Shown piece after piece: positions 1 through 7,545 of a stretch of 8,922 nucleotides of DNA (position 1 is its first letter; the number at the start of each line of letters is the position of its first letter). The notes below the pieces were generated by a model that worked only from the letters and a program-made list of their open reading frames with translations, was not told where the DNA came from and did not search any database. Source of the DNA: Acidiferrobacteraceae bacterium (GTDB lineage Bacteria; Pseudomonadota; Gammaproteobacteria; Arenicellales; UBA868); assembly GCA_002731295.1 (NCBI GenBank), contig PCBE01000055.1, positions 3,975-12,896 of the forward strand, given 5' to 3'. Both the position numbers and the translations under genes were made by a program.

Positions 1-276
1 CAGCACTCGATTTCCCGGGGCCAGGGCATAGTCTTCAACCAGAACATGCGCAATCCGGTTGACCTGCTGATAGAGGTGGTCATAAGTCCAGCGATCATTC
101 GGCGTTACCAGTGCTGTTCGATGGCCTTCACCTCGCTCGATCCACTGATCGAGAAACCGCGTGATGCAGTTGAATCGATCGGGATAGTGGTATGCGCTGT
201 GCGTCAGGTCGATCTCTGGCCACAACTCGATTGCCGGTAGGTTTTCGCGGGCAAATGTATCTATGGCTTCTCCCAT
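1..276 (-). CDS. AMP-forming acyl/aryl-CoA ligase, N-terminal part (probable 2-aminobenzoate-CoA ligase)
   Basis: This is the first 92 codons of a gene that continues past the left edge, so the catalytic P-loop and adenylation motifs cannot be checked. The visible part begins MGEAIDTFARENLPAIELWP and continues through a segment reading RTALVTPNDRWTYDHLYQQV, then NRIAHVL and PGNRVL. That order of elements (substrate carboxylate-side lead-in, a 'W/YTY..L...NR.A..L' helix, then 'G.RV') is typical of the start of benzoate- and 2-aminobenzoate-CoA ligases in the ANL adenylate-forming superfamily. The start is well fixed: an in-frame TGA lies 24 bases upstream (298-300) and this is the first ATG after it. 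No strong ribosome-binding site is seen. It lies 57 bases after the acyl-CoA dehydrogenase on the same strand and is probably the last visible gene of that operon. By context it would activate the aromatic acid with ATP and CoA in the cytoplasm. The family call is fairly sure; the substrate is inferred. Confidence 0.8.
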   Translation of the reverse strand, partial: MGEAIDTFARENLPAIELWPEIDLTHSAYHYPDRFNCITRFLDQWIERGEGHRTALVTPNDRWTYDHLYQQVNRIAHVLVEDYALAPGNRVL

Positions 277-333
277 TCGCTTTATGATCTCTGTTGATCA
301 ACGCACGATCGGTCATTGCGGTAACGGGTCAAA

Positions 334-1488
334 TCAAGGCGCCCCCAGGGTCTGCCGGGCAATAATCAACTTCTGTATTTCGCTTGCACCCTCATAAACT
401 CGCATGGCCCGAATGTCCCGATATAACTCTTCAACTTTGCGACCTGTCCGAACACCCTGGCCGCCGTGTAACTGAACCGCAGAATCAATAACACGCTGCG
501 CCTCTTCGGTGGCGAACAATTTTGCCATAGAAGCTTCCCTGGAGATTCGTGGGGCCCCGCTGTCTTTCGTCCATGCCGCACGATAGACCAGTAATGCAGC
601 CGCGTCGACACCGGTTGCCATATCTGCAATACGGGCCTGTGTCATCTGATAACTGGCAAGCACCCTATCACCGATTTTTCGTTCCCCAACAAACCTGACT
701 GCTTCACTCAAGGCACGTCGGGCCAACCCCAGGGCCGCCGCACCGACAGTAGAACGAAAAATATCCAATGTCGCCATGGCCACCTTGAACCCTTCGCCAG
801 GTGCACCAACTCTCAACTCGGTCGGTACCCGGACCGAATCAAATTCCAAGGTCGCCAGTGGATGGGGTGCAATAGTCTCAATTCTTTCTGTGATAGATAG
901 CCCCGGGCTATCAACCGGCACGATAAAAGCGGACAGCCCGCTAGTTCCTGATTCCTCACCGGTACGCGCGAATACAACGTAGTGATCGGCAATGCCACCA
1001 TTGGATATCCAGGTCTTGCAGCCATCAATCAGGTAATCGGTACCATCTGTCCGCGCAGTGGTCGTAATTGATGCGACATCAGAGCCGGCTTCAGGTTCGG
1101 ACAGAGCAAACGCAGGCAGCGTCTGCCCACTCGCGGCACCTGGAAGAAACTGTCTTTTCTGCATCTCTGTGCCGAACAGTGAGATCGGGCCGGAACCCAG
1201 CCCTTGCATGGCAAACGCAAAGTCAGCCAATCCGGAAAACCGTGCCAGAGTCTCACGGATCACGCACAGCGACCGCACATCGAATAGCACATCGCCTTGG
1301 GCCACCGCGTGGCGGCAAATACCCGCATCACCCAATGCACGAACCAGATTGATACAGGTGTCATCCAAACCGTTACCCGCTTCTATTATCTGGTCGACAT
1401 GCGCTGCCGCCCATAGCTCCACACTTTCAGCCAGGGCACGGTGCTGGTTATCAAAAAAGGGCCAGTCGAGATAACTTTTGTCTGGCAT
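334..1488 (-). CDS. acyl-CoA dehydrogenase of the 2-aminobenzoyl-CoA type cluster
   Basis: This 384-residue FAD enzyme has the normal length for soluble acyl-CoA dehydrogenases. The family signature [13 protein letters not shown] is at residues 128-140, followed by the flavin-contact segment KTWISNGG (158-165). The C-terminal region has QLHGGQGV (339-346), then YRD, and [10 protein letters not shown] (363-372), where Glu366 sits at the usual catalytic-base position of the short/medium-chain enzymes. The second family signature is imperfect, with Gly349 where an acidic residue or Asn is usual. The start at 1488 is chosen because AAGGTG (1495-1500) lies 8 bases upstream; an upstream in-frame start at 1527 would only add 13 residues inside the preceding gene. 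It begins one base after the crotonase stop codon, so translation is probably coupled. It would introduce an alpha,beta double bond into an alicyclic or ring-opened CoA thioester and pass electrons to an electron-transfer flavoprotein. The exact substrate is inferred from context. Confidence 0.93.
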   Translation of the reverse strand: MPDKSYLDWPFFDNQHRALAESVELWAAAHVDQIIEAGNGLDDTCINLVRALGDAGICRHAVAQGDVLFDVRSLCVIRETLARFSGLADFAFAMQGLGSGPISLFGTEMQKRQFLPGAASGQTLPAFALSEPEAGSDVASITTTARTDGTDYLIDGCKTWISNGGIADHYVVFARTGEESGTSGLSAFIVPVDSPGLSITERIETIAPHPLATLEFDSVRVPTELRVGAPGEGFKVAMATLDIFRSTVGAAALGLARRALSEAVRFVGERKIGDRVLASYQMTQARIADMATGVDAAALLVYRAAWTKDSGAPRISREASMAKLFATEEAQRVIDSAVQLHGGQGVRTGRKVEELYRDIRAMRVYEGASEIQKLIIARQTLGAP

Positions 1489-1489
1489 C

Positions 1490-2302
1490 TCAGTCACCTT
1501 CAAAGACCGGCGTGCGCTTGGCAGCAAATGCTTCGAAGGCGCGCTGAAAATCTTTAGTCGTCATACATTCGGCCTGGGCGCGTGCCTCCGCATCGATAGC
1601 CTCATCGACGGACATATCCCATTCTGCGTGCAGCTGTCTTTTGGTTACGGCATGCGCATAGCTGGGCCCTTGTGCCAGCGAAACAGCCAGCGCCTGAGCG
1701 GCTTCCAGAACTGACTCTGGCGCTTCGATCCGATTAAAAAACCCCCATCGCTCACCTTCGTCAGCATCCATAAAACGACCTGTGTAGAGCAATTCTGAGG
1801 CTCGTCCATGCCCGATAATCCGGGGCAAAATGGCACACGCACCCATGTCACACCCGGCCAGACCGACCCGGACAAACAGGAATGCAGTGCGCGCTCTGGC
1901 GGTTGCGAGTCGGATGTCTGAAGCCATTGCCAGTATTGCGCCCGCACCGGTGCAAATGCCATCCACAGCAGCCACGATTGGCTGTGGACAATGACGCATC
2001 GCCTTAACCACTGCACCGGTCATCTGCGTAAATTGCTTCAGACCCGCCTCGTCACGTTTAGTCAGCGGCTCAATGATTTCAAACACGTCACCACCGGAGC
2101 AGAAATTGCCCCCGGCACCGGTCATCACAACGGAACGAATCTGGTCACAACCATTCAACTGCTCAAAGACATCCTGCAGTTCGGCGTAGGACTCGAATGT
2201 CAGCGGGTTTTTTCGCTCGGGACGATTCAACGTAATTGTCGCGACCCTGTCGGTGACCTGCCAACCGAAGTGCTGGGCTTGGTAATCAGTCATGCTGTCC
2301 AT
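1490..2302 (-). CDS. crotonase-fold (enoyl-CoA hydratase/isomerase family) protein with non-canonical active site
   Basis: This 270-residue protein has the length and layout of a single-domain crotonase. [14 protein letters not shown] (21-34) is the N-terminal beta segment, [11 protein letters not shown] (62-72) forms the first oxyanion-hole region, and [16 protein letters not shown] (114-129) the second. The two glutamates used by classical enoyl-CoA hydratases are absent: by hand alignment the first position is Ile123 and the second Arg145. Instead Asp152, in GLAGCDMGA, falls where dienoyl-CoA isomerase and 4-chlorobenzoyl-CoA dehalogenase carry a catalytic Asp. It may therefore perform isomerisation, hydrolysis or ring opening rather than simple hydration. 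The start at 2302 is preferred because AGGAGG (2310-2315) is 7 bases upstream. The alternative ATG at 2308 forms an ATGA overlap with the MarR stop but leaves only one base of spacing. By context it handles the alicyclic CoA intermediate after ring reduction. Confidence 0.9.
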   Translation of the reverse strand: MDSMTDYQAQHFGWQVTDRVATITLNRPERKNPLTFESYAELQDVFEQLNGCDQIRSVVMTGAGGNFCSGGDVFEIIEPLTKRDEAGLKQFTQMTGAVVKAMRHCPQPIVAAVDGICTGAGAILAMASDIRLATARARTAFLFVRVGLAGCDMGACAILPRIIGHGRASELLYTGRFMDADEGERWGFFNRIEAPESVLEAAQALAVSLAQGPSYAHAVTKRQLHAEWDMSVDEAIDAEARAQAECMTTKDFQRAFEAFAAKRTPVFEGD

Positions 2303-2304
2303 AT

Positions 2305-2820
2305 TCATTCCTCCTGTTGCTCATTCAATTTCTCCTCGAGCGACGTCTTCAACTGCCCAAGCGTCTGGTTCAGCATCCTCACCTGGTCCGGGTTCAGATC
2401 CTCAAAAAGCTCACCTATCCATTTTTCGTGTTCATGTGCGACTTGAGTGAAACGTTCATAGCCATAATCAGACAGAGCAATAATCTGTACACGCCGATCG
2501 GATGGATCCTGTTCTCTTTTAACCAGACCATCTGCAACCAGTCTGTCCGTAAGGCCAGTGACATTACCACCGGACACCATCAATCGCCGACTGAGTTCAG
2601 TCATGTTCATCCGACGGTCCGGTTGCCGATAAAGTTGTGATAAATAGTCAAAACGCGGCAGTGTCATGCCGTGATCGCTGTATAAGCGTGTGCGCACAAC
2701 TCTCTCGACCGAGCCCACACAAGACCAAAGCCGTAACCAAGCCCTAAGCGCAGATTTATCGCCGATTCTGCTGCGGCTGACGTTGGCGACAACATCCGAA
2801 GTTTGGGATTGAGCCTTCAT
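2305..2820 (-). CDS. MarR-family transcriptional regulator
   Basis: This 171-residue winged-helix protein has the classic MarR layout. Helices at about residues 22-60 would form part of the dimerisation region. The helix-turn-helix follows in [20 protein letters not shown] (71-90), then [12 protein letters not shown]. The wing carries the family hallmark DPSDRR at 105-110, and long amphipathic C-terminal helices end in a Glu/Gln-rich tail. The ATG overlaps the stop of the preceding dehydrogenase as ATGA, and GGTGAG (2829-2834) lies 8 bases upstream, so it is co-translated with the enzymes. MarR regulators of aromatic CoA-thioester pathways often bind an aryl- or acyl-CoA ligand and then release a promoter. 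By that analogy it probably represses the promoter in the 5948-6027 spacer, and so its own operon, until the CoA thioester accumulates. A MarR-like regulator is also present in the Azoarcus evansii 2-aminobenzoate cluster. The ligand and operator are inferred. Confidence 0.95.
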   Translation of the reverse strand: MKAQSQTSDVVANVSRSRIGDKSALRAWLRLWSCVGSVERVVRTRLYSDHGMTLPRFDYLSQLYRQPDRRMNMTELSRRLMVSGGNVTGLTDRLVADGLVKREQDPSDRRVQIIALSDYGYERFTQVAHEHEKWIGELFEDLNPDQVRMLNQTLGQLKTSLEEKLNEQQEE

Positions 2821-3605
2821 AAAGCTGTCTCACCGCCATCAACAGCGAGTGCCTGGCCGTTGACTGAAGCCGCTGCCGAGGAACACAGCCATAACACGCA
2901 GTCGGCCACTTCTGCCGGCTGGATCAAACGGCCCTGGGGATTCATCCTAGTTAGATCCGCTCGGGCCTCTTCTCGGTTACGGCCTGTCTTACTCACAATG
3001 GTGTCGATCGACCTCGACAGCATTGGTGTGTCAGTAAACCCAGGGCATACTGCATTGACTGTGATGCCACTCCCTGCCAGTTCAACAGCCAGGGCCCGGG
3101 TAAATCCGATCGCCCCGTGTTTGGCTGCACAGTAACCGACGACGTAGGGATAGCCCTTCAGGCCTGCCGTGCTGGCAATGGTCACGATTCTGCCACTGGC
3201 CAGTTTCTTCATTTGTGGTAGAACACATCTTGTGGTGTTGAAAAGTCCGTTCAAGTTGACATCGATCATCTCGTCCCAGCAATCAGACTCTCCGCTGGCA
3301 AATGATTCACTGACCGCACCGCCGGCATTGTTGACCAAAATCTCAATCGGCCCGTGCTGATCGACAAGCCGCTCGATCGCTTCGCCGACACCAGGCCGGT
3401 CTGTGATATCAGCCACAGCAATCTGTGATTTATAGTCGAGTGATTGCGCCACAGATGCCAGTGTTGTGTGTGTTCTGCCCATCAATGACACACAGGCGCC
3501 TGCGCCGGACAACGCGCGGGCAATCTGTTCGCCGATTCCGCTGCCCGCACCAGTGACCAGGGCGTGAATATCTCTTAGGTCGCTCGTGTATTCGTTGCTC
3601 GTCAT
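2817..3605 (-). CDS. short-chain dehydrogenase/reductase, probable 3-hydroxyacyl-CoA dehydrogenase
   Basis: This 262-residue classical SDR has the nucleotide motif TGAGSGIG at 18-25, NNAG at 92-95, and a catalytic Ser145, Tyr158 and Lys162 in the usual S...YxxxK spacing. After the catalytic helix come NAVCPGFTDTPM and a C-terminal VNGQALAVDGGE. At the end of the second beta strand the sequence reads SLMGRTH, with Arg rather than the Asp typical of NAD-specific SDRs, which hints at NADP(H). The start at 3605 makes the stop and start share one base (TAATG) with the preceding fusion flavoenzyme. A longer reading from 3686 would add 27 residues inside that gene and is unlikely. Position and family suggest oxidation of a hydroxyacyl-CoA, or reduction of an oxo-CoA ring intermediate, in the beta-oxidation-like half of the pathway. 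The described 2-aminobenzoate cluster also encodes three beta-oxidation enzymes. The precise reaction is inferred. Confidence 0.93.
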   Translation of the reverse strand: MTSNEYTSDLRDIHALVTGAGSGIGEQIARALSGAGACVSLMGRTHTTLASVAQSLDYKSQIAVADITDRPGVGEAIERLVDQHGPIEILVNNAGGAVSESFASGESDCWDEMIDVNLNGLFNTTRCVLPQMKKLASGRIVTIASTAGLKGYPYVVGYCAAKHGAIGFTRALAVELAGSGITVNAVCPGFTDTPMLSRSIDTIVSKTGRNREEARADLTRMNPQGRLIQPAEVADCVLWLCSSAAASVNGQALAVDGGETAL

Positions 3606-5947
3606 TAGATCTGCCGCAGTAACTGCCCTGCCCGATCCAGGTTCCGATGTTGCTGATCCCGACCGGCCAAGTACTGTTGGGGCCATACCTGTGAATCATA
3701 ATTCAGCTCGGCTGCGGCGCGCAGCGTCCAGAACGGATCAGACAGATGAGGCCGGGCAAGTGCAACCAGATCAGCCCGACCTGAAGCCAGAATCGAATTG
3801 ACATGGTCGGCTTCAAATATGTTGCCAACCGCCAGGGTTGCCACACCGATCTCATTGCGGATCCTGTCAGCAAAAGGTACCTGATACATTCGCCCATAAA
3901 CCGGATCGGCCTGTGTGCTGGTCTGGCCGGTCGACACATCTACCAGATCGACACCTTCGTTCTTAAATGCCTGTGCAACTGCGACACCGTCCCCATCGGT
4001 CAGCCCGTCCTTATGCCAATCCGTGACCGAAAGCCGCACGGACATGGGTCTTGCCTGCGGCCACACCCGCCGGACCTCACGAAACACCTCTAACGGAAAG
4101 CGCATACGATTACATAAGGATCCACCGTATGCGTCCGTACGTTGATTCGTTAAAGGTGAGATAAAACTTGACAGCAGGTAACCATGGGCTGCGTGTAGCT
4201 CGAGCATGTCAAATCCGGCATCAGCACCGCGCTTTGCAGCAGCTGCGAATTCGGCCACGACCCGGTCCATATCAGAACGACTGGCCGCCCGGGGCACCTG
4301 ATTGTCAGCAGACCAGGCTATAGCCGAGGCAGCCAACAGGTTCCAGTTATCCGTCTCAAGTGGCATGTCCATACCTTCCCAGCCCAGGCGTGTAGAACCC
4401 TTGGGACCTGAGTGTCCCAACTGCAGACACACCTTGGCCTGTGAATGCTCGTGTACAAACGCAACAATTCGCTGCCAGCCCGCGCACTGTTCATCATTCC
4501 AGATTCCAGCGCATCCCGGGGTTATCCGGCCCGCCGGGGATACCACGGTCATTTCTGAAAAAATCAGCCCAGCACCACCCAGTGCGCGTGTACCCAGGTG
4601 AACCAGGTGAAACTCACCCGGGACTCCATCCACCGCCGAATACATGGCCATGGGTGATACCACCACCCGGTTAGCCAGATGCATATCCCGCAAACGAAAA
4701 GGTGTGAACATCGGCGGTCGTGCGGCGGCCGAACCAACTCGGCCTGCCTGTTGTGAAAACCAGCTCTCGATATGGTCTAGATAGACACGATCCCGCTGGC
4801 GAAGGCTCTCGTGACTCACCCGCTGACTTCGTGTCAACAGGGAATAGGCAAACTGCTCAGGTGGCAATGCGGTATAGCGGTCTACATTTTCAAACCATTC
4901 CGTGGAGTTACGGGCCGAAGACTGTATTTTGAGCACTTCAATTTTACGTTCCGACTCATATTGCTCGAGCACCTGAGGGATTGGCCGATCATCCGGCTCC
5001 CTCAATAGATAAGCCAGTGCGATGGCATCTTCCATCGCAAGCTTGGTGCCCGACCCGATGGAAAAATGTGCCGTGTGTGCCGCGTCCCCCATCAGCACAA
5101 TGTTGTCTTTGACCCAGTTCTGATTTGAGACTCGCCGGAAACAAAGCCAGGCCGCAGAACCCCGGAGATGTGCCGCGCGGGACATCAGTGACTGGCCATC
5201 GAGAAACTCGCTGAACAGTGATTCGACAAATGCAATGCTTTTGTCTTCTGTCATGCAATCAAGCCCGGCCCGGCGCCAACAATCCTGCGAAGTTTCGACA
5301 ATGAACGTCGACGTCTTGGCATCAAAACGGTAGGCATGCGCCTGAAACCATCCCCATTCAGATTCAACGAACAGAAATGAGAAAGCATCGAAAATTTTGT
5401 GCGTACCCAACCAGATAAAACGATTCTTTCGTTCGTCAATCTCCGGCTTGAAATGATCTGAAAATTCCTGGCGGATGATGCTGTTGACACCATCCGTTGC
5501 GACAATCAGATCCGCCTCGTCAAGTTCGCTGGCACTCTTGATTTCGCGTCCCATCTCGAGAGTAACACCCAGGTCCATACATCGGTTCTGGAGTATCTGC
5601 AACAGTTTAAGACGCGATATACCGCAAAATCCGTGACCGGTTGAACGGATAGTCCGATTGCGGAACTGAATCTCTATATCATCCCAATGAGCAAATGACT
5701 GCTGGATACTTGCCTGAGATTCGGGATCTGCCTCGCTGAAATGACCGAGGGTCTGGTCAGAAAACACCACGCCCCAACCAAAGGTATCGTCTGCGGCGTT
5801 TCGTTCGTAGACGGTGACCTCATGATGAGGCTGCTGTTTCTTCATCAGCAGTGCAAAATACAGCCCAGCTGGGCCGCCACCAACGCAGGCAATTTTCAGC
5901 GGTCGTTGCAATGATATCGCCACAGTAGGTATAGGGTCGTGACTCAA
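3605..5947 (-). CDS. bifunctional flavoprotein: 2-aminobenzoyl-CoA monooxygenase/reductase (salicylyl-CoA 5-hydroxylase/OYE fusion type)
   Basis: This is a 780-residue fusion of two flavoprotein modules. Residues about 17-400 are a class A FAD aromatic hydroxylase, with GGGPAG at 23-28 and the ribose-binding Glu48. The DG motif is [10 protein letters not shown] (150-159) and the GD motif [15 protein letters not shown] (286-300). Residues about 411-780 are an old-yellow-enzyme barrel, with SPMAMYS (431-437), the His585/His588 pair in [13 protein letters not shown], and a C-terminal FMN phosphate region around [11 protein letters not shown]. The length agrees with the 87-kDa enzyme of Azoarcus evansii, which hydroxylates 2-aminobenzoyl-CoA at C5 and then reduces it to a non-aromatic 2-amino-5-oxocyclohexene carbonyl-CoA. 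A CoA-substrate hydroxylase for salicylate is a close relative, so specificity is not proven. The reading frame opens at a TTG with no clear Shine-Dalgarno; an in-frame TAA lies just upstream, and the alternatives are GTG at 5923 and TTG at 5911. Oddity: Cys612 replaces the usual Glu of YGGS.ENR. Confidence 0.93.
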   Translation of the reverse strand: MSHDPIPTVAISLQRPLKIACVGGGPAGLYFALLMKKQQPHHEVTVYERNAADDTFGWGVVFSDQTLGHFSEADPESQASIQQSFAHWDDIEIQFRNRTIRSTGHGFCGISRLKLLQILQNRCMDLGVTLEMGREIKSASELDEADLIVATDGVNSIIRQEFSDHFKPEIDERKNRFIWLGTHKIFDAFSFLFVESEWGWFQAHAYRFDAKTSTFIVETSQDCWRRAGLDCMTEDKSIAFVESLFSEFLDGQSLMSRAAHLRGSAAWLCFRRVSNQNWVKDNIVLMGDAAHTAHFSIGSGTKLAMEDAIALAYLLREPDDRPIPQVLEQYESERKIEVLKIQSSARNSTEWFENVDRYTALPPEQFAYSLLTRSQRVSHESLRQRDRVYLDHIESWFSQQAGRVGSAAARPPMFTPFRLRDMHLANRVVVSPMAMYSAVDGVPGEFHLVHLGTRALGGAGLIFSEMTVVSPAGRITPGCAGIWNDEQCAGWQRIVAFVHEHSQAKVCLQLGHSGPKGSTRLGWEGMDMPLETDNWNLLAASAIAWSADNQVPRAASRSDMDRVVAEFAAAAKRGADAGFDMLELHAAHGYLLSSFISPLTNQRTDAYGGSLCNRMRFPLEVFREVRRVWPQARPMSVRLSVTDWHKDGLTDGDGVAVAQAFKNEGVDLVDVSTGQTSTQADPVYGRMYQVPFADRIRNEIGVATLAVGNIFEADHVNSILASGRADLVALARPHLSDPFWTLRAAAELNYDSQVWPQQYLAGRDQQHRNLDRAGQLLRQI

Positions 5948-5961
5948 GCTGGGTAATATAC

Positions 5962-5990
5962 TTTAATTATAAACATTATGGGTATATAGT
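5962..5990 (+). promoter_or_regulatory. weak candidate promoter for the plus-strand operon, overlapping the minus-strand promoter
   Basis: TATAGT at 5985-5990 matches five of six -10 bases and is preceded, after a 17-base gap, by TTTAAT (5962-5967), a poor -35. If real it overlaps the minus-strand promoter almost completely, so one bound repressor or one polymerase could affect both directions. The leader to the ATG at 6028 would be about 30 bases. In AT-rich sequence such matches arise easily. Confidence 0.3.
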
Positions 5991-5993
5991 AAA
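5966..5993 (-). promoter_or_regulatory. predicted sigma70-type promoter for the minus-strand catabolic operon
   Basis: Read on the minus strand, a perfect TATAAT -10 hexamer (5966-5971) lies 16 bases downstream of TTTACT (5988-5993), a four-of-six match to the -35 consensus. Transcription would start about 7 bases beyond the -10, leaving a leader of only about 10-13 bases before the TTG at 5947, or about 36 bases if the GTG at 5923 is used. Its position immediately upstream of the first operon gene supports the call. No experimental support can be seen. Confidence 0.55.
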
Positions 5994-6027
5994 TAACTCG
6001 CTGAACCGATCCGGGTCACTCAGCCCA

Positions 6028-7482
6028 ATGTGGAAGCCGCCAGAACGTATCCGTTACCGCACCCAGCCCGGTGAATGGCCATCCGCAGCCGTCGCAGGTG
6101 CCTCAAAACTCTTTATACCGTTGGATTATCAGGCACTCTCGCTCTCAGCACGGACCTGGGTCCCGGCGATGGTACCCTGGCGCGCGACTGAATCCGGATT
6201 TGTTACGCCCGACAATCTAGACTGGTACGAGCGGTTTGCATACGGACAACCCGGTGCCCTGGTTGTTGAAGCCACAGGTATCCGTGACACTGCATCCGGC
6301 CCGCTGCTGCGCATCAGTGATGATCGTTTTATTCCGGGATTGCAGGCGCTGGTGGAACGAGTCCGTGCGGCCAGCAACGGACAAACCCGGTTACTGATCC
6401 AATTGATCGATTTTCTAACTGTGAGGCGGCGTCCGGAACCAGAGAAGTTCTTTGCACGCCACCTGGAAATCACAGATCGTCATCGCGGTGCATTGCAGGC
6501 CCATGACTGGTCAGAAGACCGAGTTCGTAAAGCTCTCACTGATCTCGAACTGGAAGAGCTCAAGACGATTCTCAGTCCGAGAGAATTCGAATCGTTACGT
6601 TTTGGCTATCGAGAACGCATTACCGATACGCATATAGCGCACATCGCCGATCTTCCAGAATCCCTACCTGCCCTCTTTGCTGACGCCGCACGCCGCGCAC
6701 AGACCGCCGGCTTTGATGGTGTGGAACTGCACTACGCGCATGCCTACACCATGGCATCGTTCTTGTCTGCAACCAACAATCGACAGGACGGTTATGGCGG
6801 GCCTATAGAGAACCGCATCCGACTGCCATTAGAGGTTTACACCGCGGTACGCAAGGTGGTCGGCAAAAATTTTGTCGTGGGCTGCCGATTTCTGACCGAG
6901 GACTGTATTGAAAACGGATCAAGCACAGACGACAGCAGTTTTTTTGCGCAGCAATTTGCAACTGCCGGGATGGATTTTGTCTCGACCTCGCGTGGTGGCA
7001 AGTTCGATGATGCCAAACAACCGATTATTGGCGACGCCGCCTATCCGTATACCGGTCCAAGCGGTTACGAATGTATACCGAGCTACCTCTCGGATGCCTT
7101 CGGACCGTTCGGCCGCAATTTTGCCGCAACCGCCAAAATCCGAACCGCAATACGAAGCAAGGGGTTTGATACACCAGTTGTCGTTACTGGAGGGATTCAC
7201 GACTTTCAGCAGGCGCAGACCCTGCTCGAATCTGGCACTGCAGATGTGATCGGACTGGCTCGACAGTCGCTGGCGGATCCCGATTGGTTCTTCAAACTCC
7301 GGACCGGGTGTGGTGATGAAATTAGAGTCTGTGAATACACCAACTATTGTGAAGGCCTGGATCGAAAACACAAACAGGTGACCTGTCAGCTGTGGGACCG
7401 GACCGATCTTGACGAACCGGGCATCACCCGCTCGCGGGACAACCGCCGCCGCCTGGTTGCACCGCAGTGGCAATCAGATTGA
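6028..7482 (+). CDS. NADH:flavin oxidoreductase, old yellow enzyme family, stand-alone
   Basis: This 484-residue protein is an OYE-type TIM barrel. The core motif GFDGVELHYAHAYTMASFLS (228-247) contains the His235/His238 pair that would contact FMN and substrate. It is followed by NRQDGYGGPIENRIRLPLEV (251-270). VVVTGGIHD (384-392) and ADVIGLARQSLADPDW (405-420) are the phosphate-binding end of the barrel. Between about residues 132 and 210 there is a charged, probably helical segment longer than in typical OYEs. The C-terminus has Cys428, Cys435, Cys441 and Cys453. Only the last pair keeps the x11 spacing of the 4Fe-4S motif of 2,4-dienoyl-CoA reductase relatives, so an Fe-S cluster is uncertain. 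No strong ribosome-binding site precedes the ATG, but it is the first in-frame start. It would reduce or oxidise an activated alkene or amine with NAD(P)H and flavin; the substrate is not recognisable. It starts a trio with the SDR and amidohydrolase that follow. Confidence 0.88.
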   Translation: MWKPPERIRYRTQPGEWPSAAVAGASKLFIPLDYQALSLSARTWVPAMVPWRATESGFVTPDNLDWYERFAYGQPGALVVEATGIRDTASGPLLRISDDRFIPGLQALVERVRAASNGQTRLLIQLIDFLTVRRRPEPEKFFARHLEITDRHRGALQAHDWSEDRVRKALTDLELEELKTILSPREFESLRFGYRERITDTHIAHIADLPESLPALFADAARRAQTAGFDGVELHYAHAYTMASFLSATNNRQDGYGGPIENRIRLPLEVYTAVRKVVGKNFVVGCRFLTEDCIENGSSTDDSSFFAQQFATAGMDFVSTSRGGKFDDAKQPIIGDAAYPYTGPSGYECIPSYLSDAFGPFGRNFAATAKIRTAIRSKGFDTPVVVTGGIHDFQQAQTLLESGTADVIGLARQSLADPDWFFKLRTGCGDEIRVCEYTNYCEGLDRKHKQVTCQLWDRTDLDEPGITRSRDNRRRLVAPQWQSD

Positions 7483-7545
7483 GCAGGCGCGTTATCCAAG
7501 TACCGCTATACTATTTGTCAGTTAACACACTGTAGGTAACCCCTC

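Larger units (their letters stand above)
5948..6027. promoter_or_regulatory. divergent intergenic control region
   Basis: These 80 AT-rich bases separate the fusion flavoenzyme (minus strand) from the OYE-family gene (plus strand) and are the only place where both operons could be controlled together. They contain a six-base inverted repeat ATATAC (5956-5961) / GTATAT (5982-5987), centred on the predicted minus-strand -10 element. They also contain an imperfect direct repeat, GGGTAATATA at 5951-5960 and GGGTATATA at 5980-5988. Either could be part of a binding site for the MarR protein encoded in the left operon. The arms are short, so chance is a real possibility in AT-rich sequence. Confidence 0.5.

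Noticed and set aside
285..300. Inverted repeat TGATC/GATCA upstream of the CoA ligase start
   Set aside because: The arms are only five bases with a six-base spacer and no promoter elements are evident, so it is likely chance.
1058..1474. A 138-codon plus-strand frame opposite the acyl-CoA dehydrogenase
   Set aside because: Its composition is Ser/Ala/Pro/Arg-rich as expected for an antisense shadow, and the opposite strand carries clear family signatures.
1991..2446. A 151-codon plus-strand frame crossing the crotonase/MarR junction
   Set aside because: It spans the ends of two real genes on the other strand and shows no recognisable domain.
3606..3686. N-terminal extension of the left-operon SDR
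   Set aside because: The extra 27 residues lie inside the fusion flavoenzyme gene, and the SDR fold starts normally after the Met at 3605, which shares a TAATG overlap.
6919..7473. A 184-codon open frame on the minus strand opposite the plus-strand OYE gene
   Set aside because: It lies wholly antisense to a well-supported gene with conserved motifs, resembles no known protein, and has no coupling or ribosome-binding site.
7479..7512. Possible promoter TTGAGC ... TATACT before the second SDR
   Set aside because: The hexamers are 22 bases apart, too far for a standard sigma70 promoter, and the gene is probably transcribed from upstream.
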